Shown here in pieces: positions 55,801-64,000 of a DNA stretch of 64,000 nucleotides. Numbering within the stretch: position 1 is the stretch's first letter; every line of letters begins with the position of its first letter. The notes under the pieces were generated by a model that was not told the DNA's origin, made no database searches, and saw nothing but the letters and a program-made list of their open reading frames with translations. The stretch is from Amphibalanus amphitrite (taxonomy: Eukaryota > Arthropoda > Thecostraca > Balanomorpha > Balanidae): NCBI RefSeq assembly GCF_019059575.1, contig NW_024882861.1, positions 67,001-131,000 on the forward strand, written 5' to 3'. The translations under genes and the position numbers were made by a program.

Positions 55801-58800
55801 ATCTCGCGATTGGTGGTATATTTTTTGGCCCTAGGTCAACATTTGACCTACTTATGACCGGTCAAAGGTCAAATTTTCGTAAAAATCTAACTTTTTCAGA
55901 TTTCCGCGCCGATTGCGGCAAAACGGTAAGAGATATCGACTTGAAACCTTCACTATCGTGATCCTTGATCAATTCTCTATCGTTTGGTGTATATTTCGAT
56001 GTCATAACTCTAAAAATGATGCGTTGGGAGCATCGGAAGTCTGCAAGGTCATTTGTGCATTGGGTCACGTCAGGCGTGTGACGTCACTGACCTGACCCTG
56101 ACCCAAAATGAACTACAAGAAACAACCGACGATGCCTGAAATGGATAGCAAATTCGAATTCAGGGCATCAAAATACCCGAAAAGGCATACAAGTGCAAGA
56201 AGTCATTACAGGTCAACCGAGGTCACTGACCTTACCTTGACCTTTAGTAACCTTCAAAATGTCAACGGACATTGTGCCAATGTCAGATCAGCCAGTTGTG
56301 ATTCTAAAACAATCCATCAGTGTGTCAGGTCAGTCGACATTTATATCAATGTGAAGCAATCTCTAATTTAGCGTAAATCTGGCCGGAGGTTGTTCCCTTT
56401 ATGACGTCATAACTCAGTGACCTGACATGACCTTGACAAAAAATATCAAAAGTTGCGCAAAGGATGCCCCAAAGGGTACTGAAAATTTGAGCAGGCTATC
56501 TGAAACGGTTCGGCGTGTAGCTAAGAAAAACCTCAGGGGGGGGGGGTTGCACCAACTGGGCGAGGGTTAACTGAGCATCAGAGGGGGTCCTTACCGCCCT
56601 CCCCCACAAAAGGACATAAATGGTTCCCAGCTCCCAGATAAAATAATACAAATTATAAAACAGGCCAGTTCTGGTACTATGCAGGAAAGCGTGTCCATTT
56701 ATTGCTGGAATTAGACTAAATCTTGGGTTAATTGCTTTGAAAGGTCATTCAGATTAGTTAGATTGAAACTAATTAGTCTTGAAATAGGCTGAATGAAGAA
56801 AGAAACTTAAGAGTAAAAGGCTTAACAGTTGCGATGTTGACTATCAAATAAGTAGATATTTTATAAGCCGGCCGTAGTAAAATTTGGCACTATTTTCCGT
56901 CGCCAAAAGACCCAGGAAAACACAAAACCGATTCTTATAGATTTCTAAATGATATTTTCAATGTCACGTCCCGCGGTGTCCCAGCTTCCCTCACATAAAT
57001 TCATATAAACGGCTCATTATTGGCTTACAGCTGGACTTCCAGCGAGTCTAGGGAGCACAGAAACAGTAGATATGTTCCGCGAATTAGCCAGGATCTTCCC
57101 TATTATGGCCAATTATCTCGGCTAATTTTCCGTGTAGGCCGTGCAGAACGCTGCCACGAGAGATAATCCCTTTACGCCATTTAGATAATTATTTAGGACG
57201 GAACACCGAGTATATCCGTTCACTGGTGACCGCCACGGGGTAGGTCGTGGGGCGGTGGTCGGGCAGGTTCACGGAGTGGGTCGCGAGGCACGGGGCGGGG
57301 TTGGACAGACCGGTGACGGGGGAGGGGAGGGCAGAACCCTGACCGGACCATGTCGACGTCGATTAGTCGATGTGGCTGCCTGGCGGTCGTTGTTGAAGCG
57401 GTCGGGAATCACGGACCGCCATTAGAGTCGATCACGAATGGGCGTGTCGCGGTCCGCGAGCCGTGGCCCAGCGGGCCGGCCCCAGCGCGGACGGTCGATC
57501 GGGCCGACAGGTATTTTTCAGCCCCGGGTGTATGGAAAGCTCAGCTGAGGGAGCATGCCGTAAGGCCATCACATGCACACACCAGCCAAATGGGGTAGAT
57601 GCATGAGAGCGAAACTGAACGGTAGCGGATAGTCATGCACTTACGCGAATGATTTACTTGGATTTAAGTTGTGGATCCACCTTTTGTTCGCCCGTAGCAT
57701 AAAAGATACACATTAAAAAAGTAAAAGAAGCATGCCAAAGGAAAACGAGCAGGCTTAGGAAAAATGAGGCTTTGTGATATCTTATTTTCTTTCTTTTTTT
57801 CGCCAGCAATGTGAGGAACTGTTGTGACCGGATGCCACGGCTGGATGATCCTGCTGTTCTTTAACGACCAGCCATGAGCCCCAACGACCGAAAGTAACGC
57901 TATAGATTGTGGTCGTCCGCCTCAAAGGCCGATTTCCAGCGAAGATGGCCACAGCGCCCAGCCAGGGCCACCAATCTCACGAATGGCTTTTTGGATAATA
58001 TATCAATCAAATAATTACACCGTGGTTTTATTTAATGGACTCTTCAGTTGACCGATGCCGACTATTCGCCGTCCGAAAGCGATGGCAGTTTATTAGTTTT
58101 CTCGGTCGCTACTCCTGAAATGGTCACAAAGAGAGCCGAAGTCTGCCGCGGGTTCAGTGCACTCCTGTCGATCGCTGTCGTGTCCCGCTCTCTGATGGAA
58201 TAACACGGGTATTTGCTTTGCCATTGACTGGGGCAGGGCATATAGACACGGTCCGTCGCTGGGGATTGGACGACGAAGGAGAGGTGCGGCGGTGATATTC
58301 AGAGTCGGTCCCGGGCCCTGGGTACCGGGGTCTGGGTTACTGGGGTCTGGGTCACTGGGCCCATTGGGACGGTAATGTGCATGCATAGAGTAGGTACCTA
58401 TACCGTATGCTGGTTACTTGCACGGTGTAATCCATAGAATGGGTATCGGGTGGTGGTCCCTGGGTCACTGAAGCTTACAACGGGGTATTTGGATCACTAT
58501 GCTAGGTGCTGGAGTCCAATCCAAAGACCAGAATTGAAGTGGTTCTGGCAGTGAGGTATTGAGCATCTCTTTCCGCCAGGCGATTATGTACTGTACAGCG
58601 ATGCGGGGTAGTTCTGTGTATGGGTATGTCTGTTCATGTTGGTATGAGCTGATACAGGCATTGGAGCACTGATATAATTAGAGCGCTGGTGTTCTGGGAT
58701 CCTGCAGTACGGCAGCGAGGAGTTGGACGTTCCAGTGGGAAAGTGGAGGCCGCGCAAACCCAGACCGCTGCCGACAGGGACGGGCTGCCGAAATCGATAC

Positions 58801-61800
58801 CTGGCACGTCCTGAACATATTTAAAGAGCACACTTTGCACAGATTGTTCATGGACATGCGACGGCCGAGTAAGGGCTGTATGAAGTGTGTGGACACTGGA
58901 CATACACTATAAAATATACATGCATTGAATTGATAATTTGCTTATATTCCACAAACACGCCCGCCGCCCGGCATGAGTGTCCATTGCACAACTTACTTAC
59001 ATAGTAATGAACGTACGTACATTGTGTGCATTGTATGTGCAGGTGTTGACTTATGCCTGAGTGTAAGAATACCTACACAACGATTTTGATATCTGCTGGT
59101 AAGGTAACAAACGCATCAATCTAGATGTGGACATTGTTTAATTTTCGCTCTAGACAAGTTTATATCAACATAAGTCTCATGCTTCCTTTATCTTGACTTT
59201 CTCTTCGTCACCTATTTGTCCCCAGATTCTCTCCAGCTCTTCAGTGGTGGACATTCTGATCAAGACGATGGGGAACGGCGACAACTACGTCGTGAGCCAC
59301 ACATACACCTGGTGTGACGCGCAGGGTCGCGAGGTCACGCCACCGCCCGACCTACTGCACACCTCACGCGAGGGAGGCCATGACAGAAAGGTGAGGCGCG
59401 CTCGAACTCTGCTGCTTCATTAGTTGCTGGTTAGGTGTTTGTGACGTTTGCAGCTTCACCCACAATGGATAGCTTTTACCTTGAAGCAGGCTTCATATTC
59501 CAGACTACCCTCGGATCTCGAGTTTTTGCTTTCTGCACTTCGCTTTTAGCCTGTATCGACCGGCATGCCGGCATCTCTCCTCTTTTCTCCGTCGCTCCAT
59601 CTTCACTAGACGGTAGTTTTCAATGCGGGGCGGCGCATTCACCCGGCGGCTGGCTGCCGGGCGGCGCATTCACCCAGCGGCCGGCTGCCGGGCGCGGCGG
59701 AATGGTTCGGAAGCGACGCTGGCTGTCCATTGTGACGCCGCATCCCGTACGGTCTAATCAGGTCGGGGCGCCTCCGGCTGGCGACGGCGGCTCTTAGCGC
59801 GCTGACGGGACGCCGACGTACCCCGCCGGAGCCCAACAATGCACCGGTCACTACTGATGGCTCCCGCAGGACACAGTTTGAGCATAGATACTGGCACGGG
59901 CGGGGCCGGAGCGGCTAATAATAGCCGCGGGCTGTGATACATGCAAGCACGTAGCACGGGCTAACAATAGTAGCGAAATCCATGGGGGTCAGCACTGTGA
60001 CGATGATGCTGAACTTTTTGTGCCGTTGCTATGTCAGAGCTGAACCCTTTCCAATCGCGCCTGTACGCGTTTTCGATAGATGAAGAATATCGGTAAAACA
60101 TGTGTTCTTCATTCGCATCGTTATTTTCTACACATTCAACTAAATTATGTAAATGCGATTTCTCAAAGCTCAAAGCCAGTGTTGCAATGTCGGATATAAT
60201 ATTCATTAAGAAGTTCCGTTGAACTGTACGTCATCAACAAAGACCGGGATCCCTGCTAATATTTCAATATGACACAGCACTGGAGCGCCGTGACAGAAGT
60301 TCCTATTTTCACCGACGGAAAGACTAAGCCGATGCGACTCAGTTGAGCCCGTCTTGAGCCGGTGGTTTAGGCAGGATAAGGCGGGCTCTGTGCCAGTTTT
60401 CCTGTGTTGACACAGCTCCAAAATAGGGCACGTGCAGACGGTAGGTATGTGCCGCGAGCGCCGCCTCTCGCCCCGTGTGGGTCCATTAGTCCGGCGAGAC
60501 CGGACGGCCGCCTCTGATGGTCTCATGTAATAAGCCGGCGCCAGGCTTAAGTGGGCTTGGAAGGGTGAACTTTCACGGGTGATGCATGAGGTCCGTTCGC
60601 TACACGTAGCCCGGTAGTTAATGGCCAGGCTTCTGATAAAAAGAAACCGCTTGCTCTTAGCCAGAGCACCCAGTGATTGCATGTTAACCTCTTGATCGTC
60701 ACGAATGGTTTCAGGCGTGGAAATACGAAGTGCTGACTGCTGCACTCGTAATTGCCGAACCTTTGCCCGAAACCATATGAGCTCATTGTGGTCGACTCGT
60801 AGTTTAATGAGCATTATCACATTTGTAACATTGTCTTATATCGCCTGCACAGTATGATGCTTTCCCAGTTTTTCGATGATATTACGATCGATACCAGATT
60901 TTGAGATTGCACTTATGCTTCTCACTTGCCCAGGGGTGGGACCGGGGGCGAAATGTTTGATAACACACACTTTATTTCATGTAATTTCTGGTCTTAAGAA
61001 GGGTAGGTATGTCACTGATATCAGTGGGCCTCTCTATTTCACTTTTCAGTTGGATTTTCTCTGGAGATGGTGTGAGCGATGCCACCCGCTCCCTACTTCA
61101 GGTGGACTTTTCTCTAGAGATGAGGGTCCATTTGGCTGATGTCAGTCGCTCTCTCTATTTCAGGTGGACTTTTCTCTAGCGATAGTGTGACTGATGCCAC
61201 TTGCTCTCTGATTCAGGTGGACTTATCTCTGGAGATTGGGGACTGTGTGACTGACTGCACCTGCTCTCTATTTCAGGTGGACTTTTCTCTGGAGATTGGG
61301 GACTGTGTGACTGATACCACGTTCTCTCTATTTCAGGTGGACTTTTCTCTGGAGATTGAGAACTGTGTGACTGATGCCACGTGCTCTCTATTCCAGGTGG
61401 ACTTTTCTCTGGAGATGGGCGAGAGTCTGGGTCTGACGATCCGCGGAGGGGCCGAGTACGGCCTGGGCATCTTTGTCACCGGTGTGGACGCCAACTCACC
61501 CGCCGACCAGGCCGGCATTCAGGTCAGCTGCGCGGGGCGCGTGCACCGCACACGAACTCGTGTGTGTGTGTGTGTTTTTTTTTTAATAATTAGTGACGTA
61601 AACGAAAGTTTTCAGCTACTGAAGTGTGTTTAGTTTGTGCAACAAACTTCAATGAAGGATTTTATGAATTGATCGTAATGCTTGAAGATCAATGACATGC
61701 TCATTAACTAATAACTACATTGCAATGGAAGGACTAAGACTAAAAGCAAGTGCTATAGTGAAGGCAAAAACCTTAACGCATGCTTCTAAAGATACACATG

Positions 61801-63553
61801 CCACCCAGTCAGCGAACCGCGCCCGATCTCACGGTTTGCATGTCGCCTAAATACGGCCTTCCGGCACATATCGACAAAGTGACATCGGACCTGGCCATAA
61901 CTCAGGCCAGTATTGATCGAATGGGAAGGCTCCTGCACAGCCAGGCCCCTGCCTGCCTGGCGTCGCCATCAGCAGAGAACGAGGCATTAACTGATATGTT
62001 TATCCGTGGGAAAAAGAGGAGCCCGCATCATTTGTTTGACATAAATGATGACAGACTTTTTTAAATTCACACCTGACATACACTTTTATACCGTAAACTA
62101 TACCCTATTTTGAGATTCCAATTGACTCCAATATGCAACGCCTACATAACGTGCACATTACACAATTGGATCACATCATTATATAGCTGGCGGAGCCAAA
62201 GAAAGCATGCTCGTTATAGAACCACTCCACCCAGTGAGTTTGTTGTTCAGTCTGTTTTGCTCTTCAGGCGTTTTCGTGAAGAAATTGTTGTAACCGGACA
62301 TATTTCACGACTCGGTGGATCCACTGAAACGTTCAAGCGACTCCACGACTCACAACTTCGGCTCCTATGGGGCGCACGGTGGCGCCAGCAAAATGTTCAC
62401 GGATACATCGTTTTCCATGATTTTTATTTTTGTCCGATTTCCTTAATCGGCATGTGCTTACGTTTATTGTCCCGATTTTCGGGGAATTTCGGCCTGTGAA
62501 TTCACAGCGCTTACGGGGATTTATAGGGAAATAATGCGCGCATGCCTCGCTTCTCCGATGGCGGTTTCTCTCTCATAAATACTGCTAACGTCCCGTGCTT
62601 AGCCCTTTATGAGCATGGGCTCCAGACCTTAATCCCAATGAACCACATTATGAGTGTGGCTGAATCGGCCCTGTTTTACGACAGATCGATTTGTCCGAGT
62701 CTGTGAGCAGAACCCTTGTTATGCGGGTCACATTAAATCGCCATGAAACTGTCCAATGGAGGCCGCTGGCGACCATTCGATAAAAGGGCATTACTGAAAC
62801 AGCGTTCCACTGACACTTATGATTTAATATGCAGATAGCGTGAATAAACACAATATCTTCGGAGTGACGCTAAAAGGCTATCTGGGATCAAAAATTGTTC
62901 TGGAGCTCTGCTGTAGGGATAGGTATATGTTTCGTCTTTATTAAGCCTGAAGTTGTTGACAACGAATGCTGTGTTGATCATTCTCAGTTCGTCGGACCAG
63001 GAAATTAAACAATTTAAATTTAATAATTGAATATTTAAGCGGGTAACATGACTTACCCAACTGGAACACAGGGCTTGATTAAAGAGAAATGCAAGACAAA
63101 CAACCCCCAGTTCAACAGTCAATCATAAGAGCATTAATTAGCACAAATATATACAATTTCTCTCTGGTTGATACTTGATAACATGTCCAGAGCATAAAAA
63201 TAACCGCGTTATTGCCTACCAAAATATACTGCCTATACTGGGCTCTGAGCCTCCCTCCAGCGACCTAGTTTGACAACGACTCTGAGTCACCACGGAGCAA
63301 TTACTGTCGACATAATTCCTGTGCAACTTTGTCCGATGACAAAGTGCTCCCGGTGGCCGGCCGGGTGTTTTCCTATCCGGGCCAATTTGCATACGGAGTC
63401 GCCTCAGCAGACTGTTGTTGTCGTGGTCGGTAGGTCGGAGATCAGATACTGGACGTGAACAACCAGAGCTTCCTGGACATCACCCACGACGAGGCCGTGA
63501 GCATCCTCAAGTACTGCAAGACGCCTATGATGACCATCCGGCCCGTCGGAAAG
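38156..63553 (+). CDS. dysc: Whirlin/dyschronic-like PDZ scaffold protein (3' end beyond window)
   Basis: Five exons (38156-40886, 52598-52728, 59226-59390, 61397-61522, 63434-63553) join in phase to 1091 residues. PDZ1 (about 887-975) has the binding loop FGFSVIGG, then AGLRVGDELIIVNG. A linker with TYTWCDAQGREVTPPPD follows, a hallmark of whirlin, harmonin-like and Drosophila dyschronic proteins. PDZ2 (about 1010-1091) has LGLTIRGGAEYGLGI and VGDQILDVNNQSFLDITHDE, close to whirlin PDZ2. The N-terminal 885 residues are largely disordered. Family role: membrane-cytoskeleton scaffold that binds C-termini of channels, usherin-type receptors and myosins in sensory cells, or BK channels and active-zone proteins in fly neurons. 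The C-terminal part, including any third PDZ, lies to the right. Gene symbol is given by family resemblance. Confidence 0.88.
40887..42533. other. Start of the first long intron of the PDZ gene
   Basis: The intron runs 40887-52597 (about 11.7 kb). In this part I see no exon and no clear repeat. Confidence 0.5.
42534..43200. repeat. Tandem-repeat element with 127-bp units and CACGTG palindromes
   Basis: About four units with decreasing similarity. The first two (from about 42590 and 42718) are closely alike and each ends in the 18-bp perfect palindrome TGCACGTGCGCACGTGCA (42690-42707, 42817-42834). Every unit contains a variant of AATCGGCCCAGCCGTTCTCG with GAGAT. A (GGCC)6 run follows at 43115-43138. 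The whole is bracketed by inverted termini TAACGGAGCGAGCGA (left) and TCGCTCGCTCCGTAA (right). Non-coding by appearance, though the unit stays open in some frames. Confidence 0.75.
43201..43965. other. Intron sequence with a copy of the 13254 palindrome core
   Basis: The only recognised feature is ACTATTCTTTAGAATTGTG with flanking TTTTTCTATTGAAAA near 43747-43780, shared with the palindrome at 13254-13322. Confidence 0.5.
43975..47374. mobile_element. 3.4-kb TIR transposon with 9-bp target duplication (Mutator-like size class)
   Basis: Perfect 29-bp terminal inverted repeats beginning GCATATTTACGTCTGGACAA (43975-44003 and 47346-47374) are flanked by the exact 9-bp direct repeat ACTCATTCG (43966-43974, 47375-47383). 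A 9-bp duplication is typical of MULE/Mutator-type elements; the assignment rests on this only. No frame over about 100 codons and no recognisable transposase, so it is non-autonomous or decayed. An internal 157-bp palindrome is at 45476-45632. Confidence 0.87.
45476..45632. repeat. 157-bp palindrome inside the 3.4-kb transposon
   Basis: Arms run from gtgggaatatatattactg on the left to cagtaagatttttccta on the right, with blocks CGAAATTATTTGGAAAC / GTTTCCAAATAATTTCG and a centre at GTGCGGAGCAC. It could be a nested foldback insertion. A related word (catgtaggaaatgattact) occurs near 46485. Confidence 0.8.
47384..48436. other. Intron sequence without recognised features
   Basis: No exon in phase with the PDZ gene is seen. 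GC-rich patch at 47630-47730. Confidence 0.4.
48437..48770. repeat. Purine-rich GGGACGG minisatellite
   Basis: About 330 bp of GGAGGGACGGGGAGGGACGG-type units in irregular higher-order arrangement. The + strand is almost all purine apart from C in GGGACGG. Spaced G3-G4 runs make G-quadruplex or triplex formation likely (inference). The long open frames on both strands (Gly/Arg one way, Ser/Pro the other) are artefacts of the repeat. Confidence 0.93.
49566..49591. repeat. Poly-C and (CA)n simple repeat
   Basis: A run of C followed by (CA)n just left of the hAT-type MITE. Confidence 0.9.
49636..49895. mobile_element. hAT-type MITE built of TTGGTAT repeats
   Basis: Ends TAGAGATGTCAAT and, inverted, TAGTGATGTCAAT. 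Flanked by GTATGGAC (49628-49635) and GTGTGGAC (49896-49903), an 8-bp target duplication with one difference. The interior is a low-complexity array of TTGGTAT / ATACCAA words in both orientations. 260 bp, non-coding. Confidence 0.85.
49904..52597. other. End of the first long intron of the PDZ gene
   Basis: No in-phase exon recognised. GC-rich patches at about 49910-50160 and 51700-51960 contain domain-free frames. A poly-T run lies at 50520-50528. Confidence 0.4.
52598..52728 (+). CDS. dysc: PDZ gene, exon 2 (PDZ1 middle)
   Basis: The acceptor ccgctctccccag/GA matches the phase 1 end of the previous exon and gives PDSGLGVFVS, the natural continuation of PDZ1. A nearer tctcgcag at 52550 would be in the wrong phase. 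131 nt encode AGLRVGDELIIVNG and part of the second helix, ending CAACAG/gtaggg in phase 0. Confidence 0.9.
52729..53864. other. Second long intron of the PDZ gene, first part
   Basis: No exon recognised. Near 53375-53440 ctgccatctagcggca and gccactagatggcc are partly inverted copies. Confidence 0.4.
53865..55365. mobile_element. Probable TIR element filled by a GGCCCCACACCGG minisatellite
   Basis: The ends share CCCGGGAAC and CAAGTTGGGGGG in inverted arrangement (53873-53900 and 55308-55350), though other parts differ. A hAT-like word CAGTGGCGTAGCTAGG at 53933 may mark a second, nested left end. From about 53990 to 54960 the sequence is a degenerate 25-35 bp repeat around GAGGGCCCCACACCGGYGCCTCT. 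Boundaries are uncertain and there is no transposase. Confidence 0.55.
55673..56570. mobile_element. TTAA-bounded (piggyBac-like) MITE, copy 4
   Basis: TTAA at 55673-55676 and 56567-56570. Ends CCCTCGCCC and, inverted, CCCTCGCCCAG. G-run/C-run hairpins lie inside (GGGGTTGGTGCGACCCCC left; GGGGGTTGCACCAA right). About twelve AGGTCA/TGACCT hexamers at 55833-56430. 898 bp, non-coding. Confidence 0.83.
56571..59225. other. Second long intron of the PDZ gene, last part
   Basis: No exon recognised. 57233-57340 is G-rich (cggggtaggtcgtggggcgg and similar). 58310-58365 has short ctggggtctgggtyactgg repeats. Frames at 58093-58386 and 58634-58903 lack domains. Confidence 0.4.
59226..59390 (+). CDS. 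dysc: PDZ gene, exon 3 (PDZ1 end and conserved linker)
   Basis: The acceptor cacctatttgtccccag and donor AAAG/gtgagg bound 55 codons, phase 0 at both ends. It encodes the last helix and strand of PDZ1 (ILSSSSVVDILIKTM) and the linker with HTYTWCDAQGREVTPPPD, conserved in whirlin-type proteins. Confidence 0.92.
59391..61049. other. Third intron of the PDZ gene
   Basis: At 59630-59695 a 31-bp unit (cggcgcattcaccc...ggctgccggg) is repeated twice within a GC-rich patch. A minus-strand frame of 204 codons at 60206-60820 has no recognisable domain. Confidence 0.4.
61050..61396 (+). repeat. Tandem array duplicating the PDZ2-exon splice acceptor
   Basis: Six units (61050-61101, 61102-61163, 61164-61216, 61217-61276, 61277-61336, 61337-61396) run directly into the PDZ2 exon. 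Each starts with a version of the exon start (GTGGACTTTTCTCTGGAGA) and ends with a pyrimidine tract and CAG. The last three are exactly 60 bp, so their acceptors at 61216, 61276 and 61336 are in frame with the true exon, with no stop between. The older units are 52-62 bp and out of frame. Confidence 0.95.
61397..61522 (+). CDS. dysc: PDZ gene, exon 4 (PDZ2 first half)
   Basis: The acceptor gctctctattccag and donor CATTCAG/gtcagc bound 42 codons, phase 0 both ends. Encodes VDFSLEMGESLGLTIRGG and AEYGLGIFVTGVDANSPADQ. The carboxylate-binding loop is SLGLTIRGG. Up to three upstream in-frame acceptors could lengthen it by 20, 40 or 60 codons. Confidence 0.92.
61523..63433. other. Fourth intron of the PDZ gene
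   Basis: Starts with a (GT)n and poly-T run near 61560-61585. No exon, element or RNA gene recognised in the rest. Confidence 0.4.
63434..63553 (+). CDS. dysc: PDZ gene, exon 5 (PDZ2 second half)
   Basis: The acceptor gtcgtggtcggtag gives VGDQILDVNNQSFLDITHDE in frame directly after the previous exon's ADQAGIQ. 40 codons to GGAAAG/gtaggt, phase 0. Completes PDZ2 (EAVSILKYCKTPMMTIRPVGK covers its last helix and strand). The pyrimidine tract is weak, but the protein join is exact. Confidence 0.9.
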
Positions 63554-64000
63554 GTAGGTGACGATTCAGCATATGTCGGGGGAACGAGTGTTGCGCCGTA
63601 CTCCTTCCCATAAGCTTTGAACATTAGGTATACAAACACATAAATGCCTAAATGAACGGCTCGACGGAAACAATTTATTATAGCGTCATTTCAATTGTGA
63701 CCGATGTGTAGCTACTTTGTATAAGGCAAAATTTCAACACCATCTATTCAGCTATTCAAGCTTTCCTGGAATATTTTTGCGTAGTTCAATTTATTGTAAA
63801 CAAAGACGGGATCAATGCGACGGCCCCGGATAATCGGAGCTGATGCGCTAAATAAAACAAATAAAATGCATAAAAACACTGAAGATATGCGCCTAGTAAT
63901 CTGCAAACATCAAATATATGAGCGCATCGGGTCTCTCATATTTAAATGGCTTTGTTCTCCTGCATACACTGGATTGAATTAGAAACATCAATCAAATCAA
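63554..64000. other. Start of the fifth intron of the PDZ gene
   Basis: AT-rich intron sequence; no further exon before the window edge, so the gene continues to the right. Confidence 0.6.

Noticed and set aside
60206..60820. 204-codon minus frame inside the third PDZ-gene intron
   Set aside because: No domain, no splice signals, ordinary composition for a chance frame.

Overview
The window is animal nuclear DNA. Coding sequence is broken into short exons with GT/AG borders, introns run to many kilobases, and most of the remainder is transposon debris. The protein families (a whirlin/dyschronic PDZ scaffold, a JAZ-like zinc-finger protein, jockey/CR1-type LINEs) and the GC-rich codon use fit an arthropod, plausibly a crustacean. 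The species cannot be fixed from sequence alone.

Two genes can be built with confidence, both on the + strand. (1) 4851-11681: six coding exons whose phases all agree, giving about 561 aa with three U1-type C2H2 zinc fingers (CX2CX12HX5H), an Ala/Pro-rich linker, and an RGG plus Gly/Tyr/Ser-rich tail ending in polyproline. It is probably a dsRNA/RNA-binding protein. (2) 38156-63553 and beyond the right edge: five exons of a whirlin/dyschronic-like scaffold, with a 910-residue mostly disordered N-terminus in one exon, then PDZ1 and PDZ2. A third gene may leave the left edge on the - strand (putative exons 1487-1618 and 1077-1190, product unrecognised). A fourth, uncertain reading frame at 27766-28120 is cut by a retroposon.

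Layout: 0.2-1.1 kb foldback element; 2.1-2.7 kb LINE 3' fragment; 4.8-11.7 kb zinc-finger gene with a LINE-into-SINE insertion in one intron and an intact SINE in another; 14.3-14.9 kb GC-rich island; 15.6-18.6 kb two terminal-inverted-repeat (TIR) elements; 21.9-26.5 kb a nest of elements with TAGGGG termini; 26.7-28.9 kb a TTAA-bounded element and two retroposon copies; 29.8 kb hAT-type MITE; 30-37.9 kb mostly featureless; 38.1-63.6 kb the PDZ gene, whose introns hold a tandem-repeat element, a 3.4 kb element with 9-bp target duplication, minisatellites, a second hAT-type MITE and a fourth TTAA element.

The main observations for follow-up are: (a) a 53-62 bp tandem array that copies the 3' splice site and first codons of the PDZ2 exon, with three extra acceptors in frame; (b) four TTAA-bounded, piggyBac-like short elements packed with AGGTCA hexamers, the nuclear-receptor half-site; (c) a nested set of TAGGGG-ended elements in which each family repeats its own terminal word inside itself.
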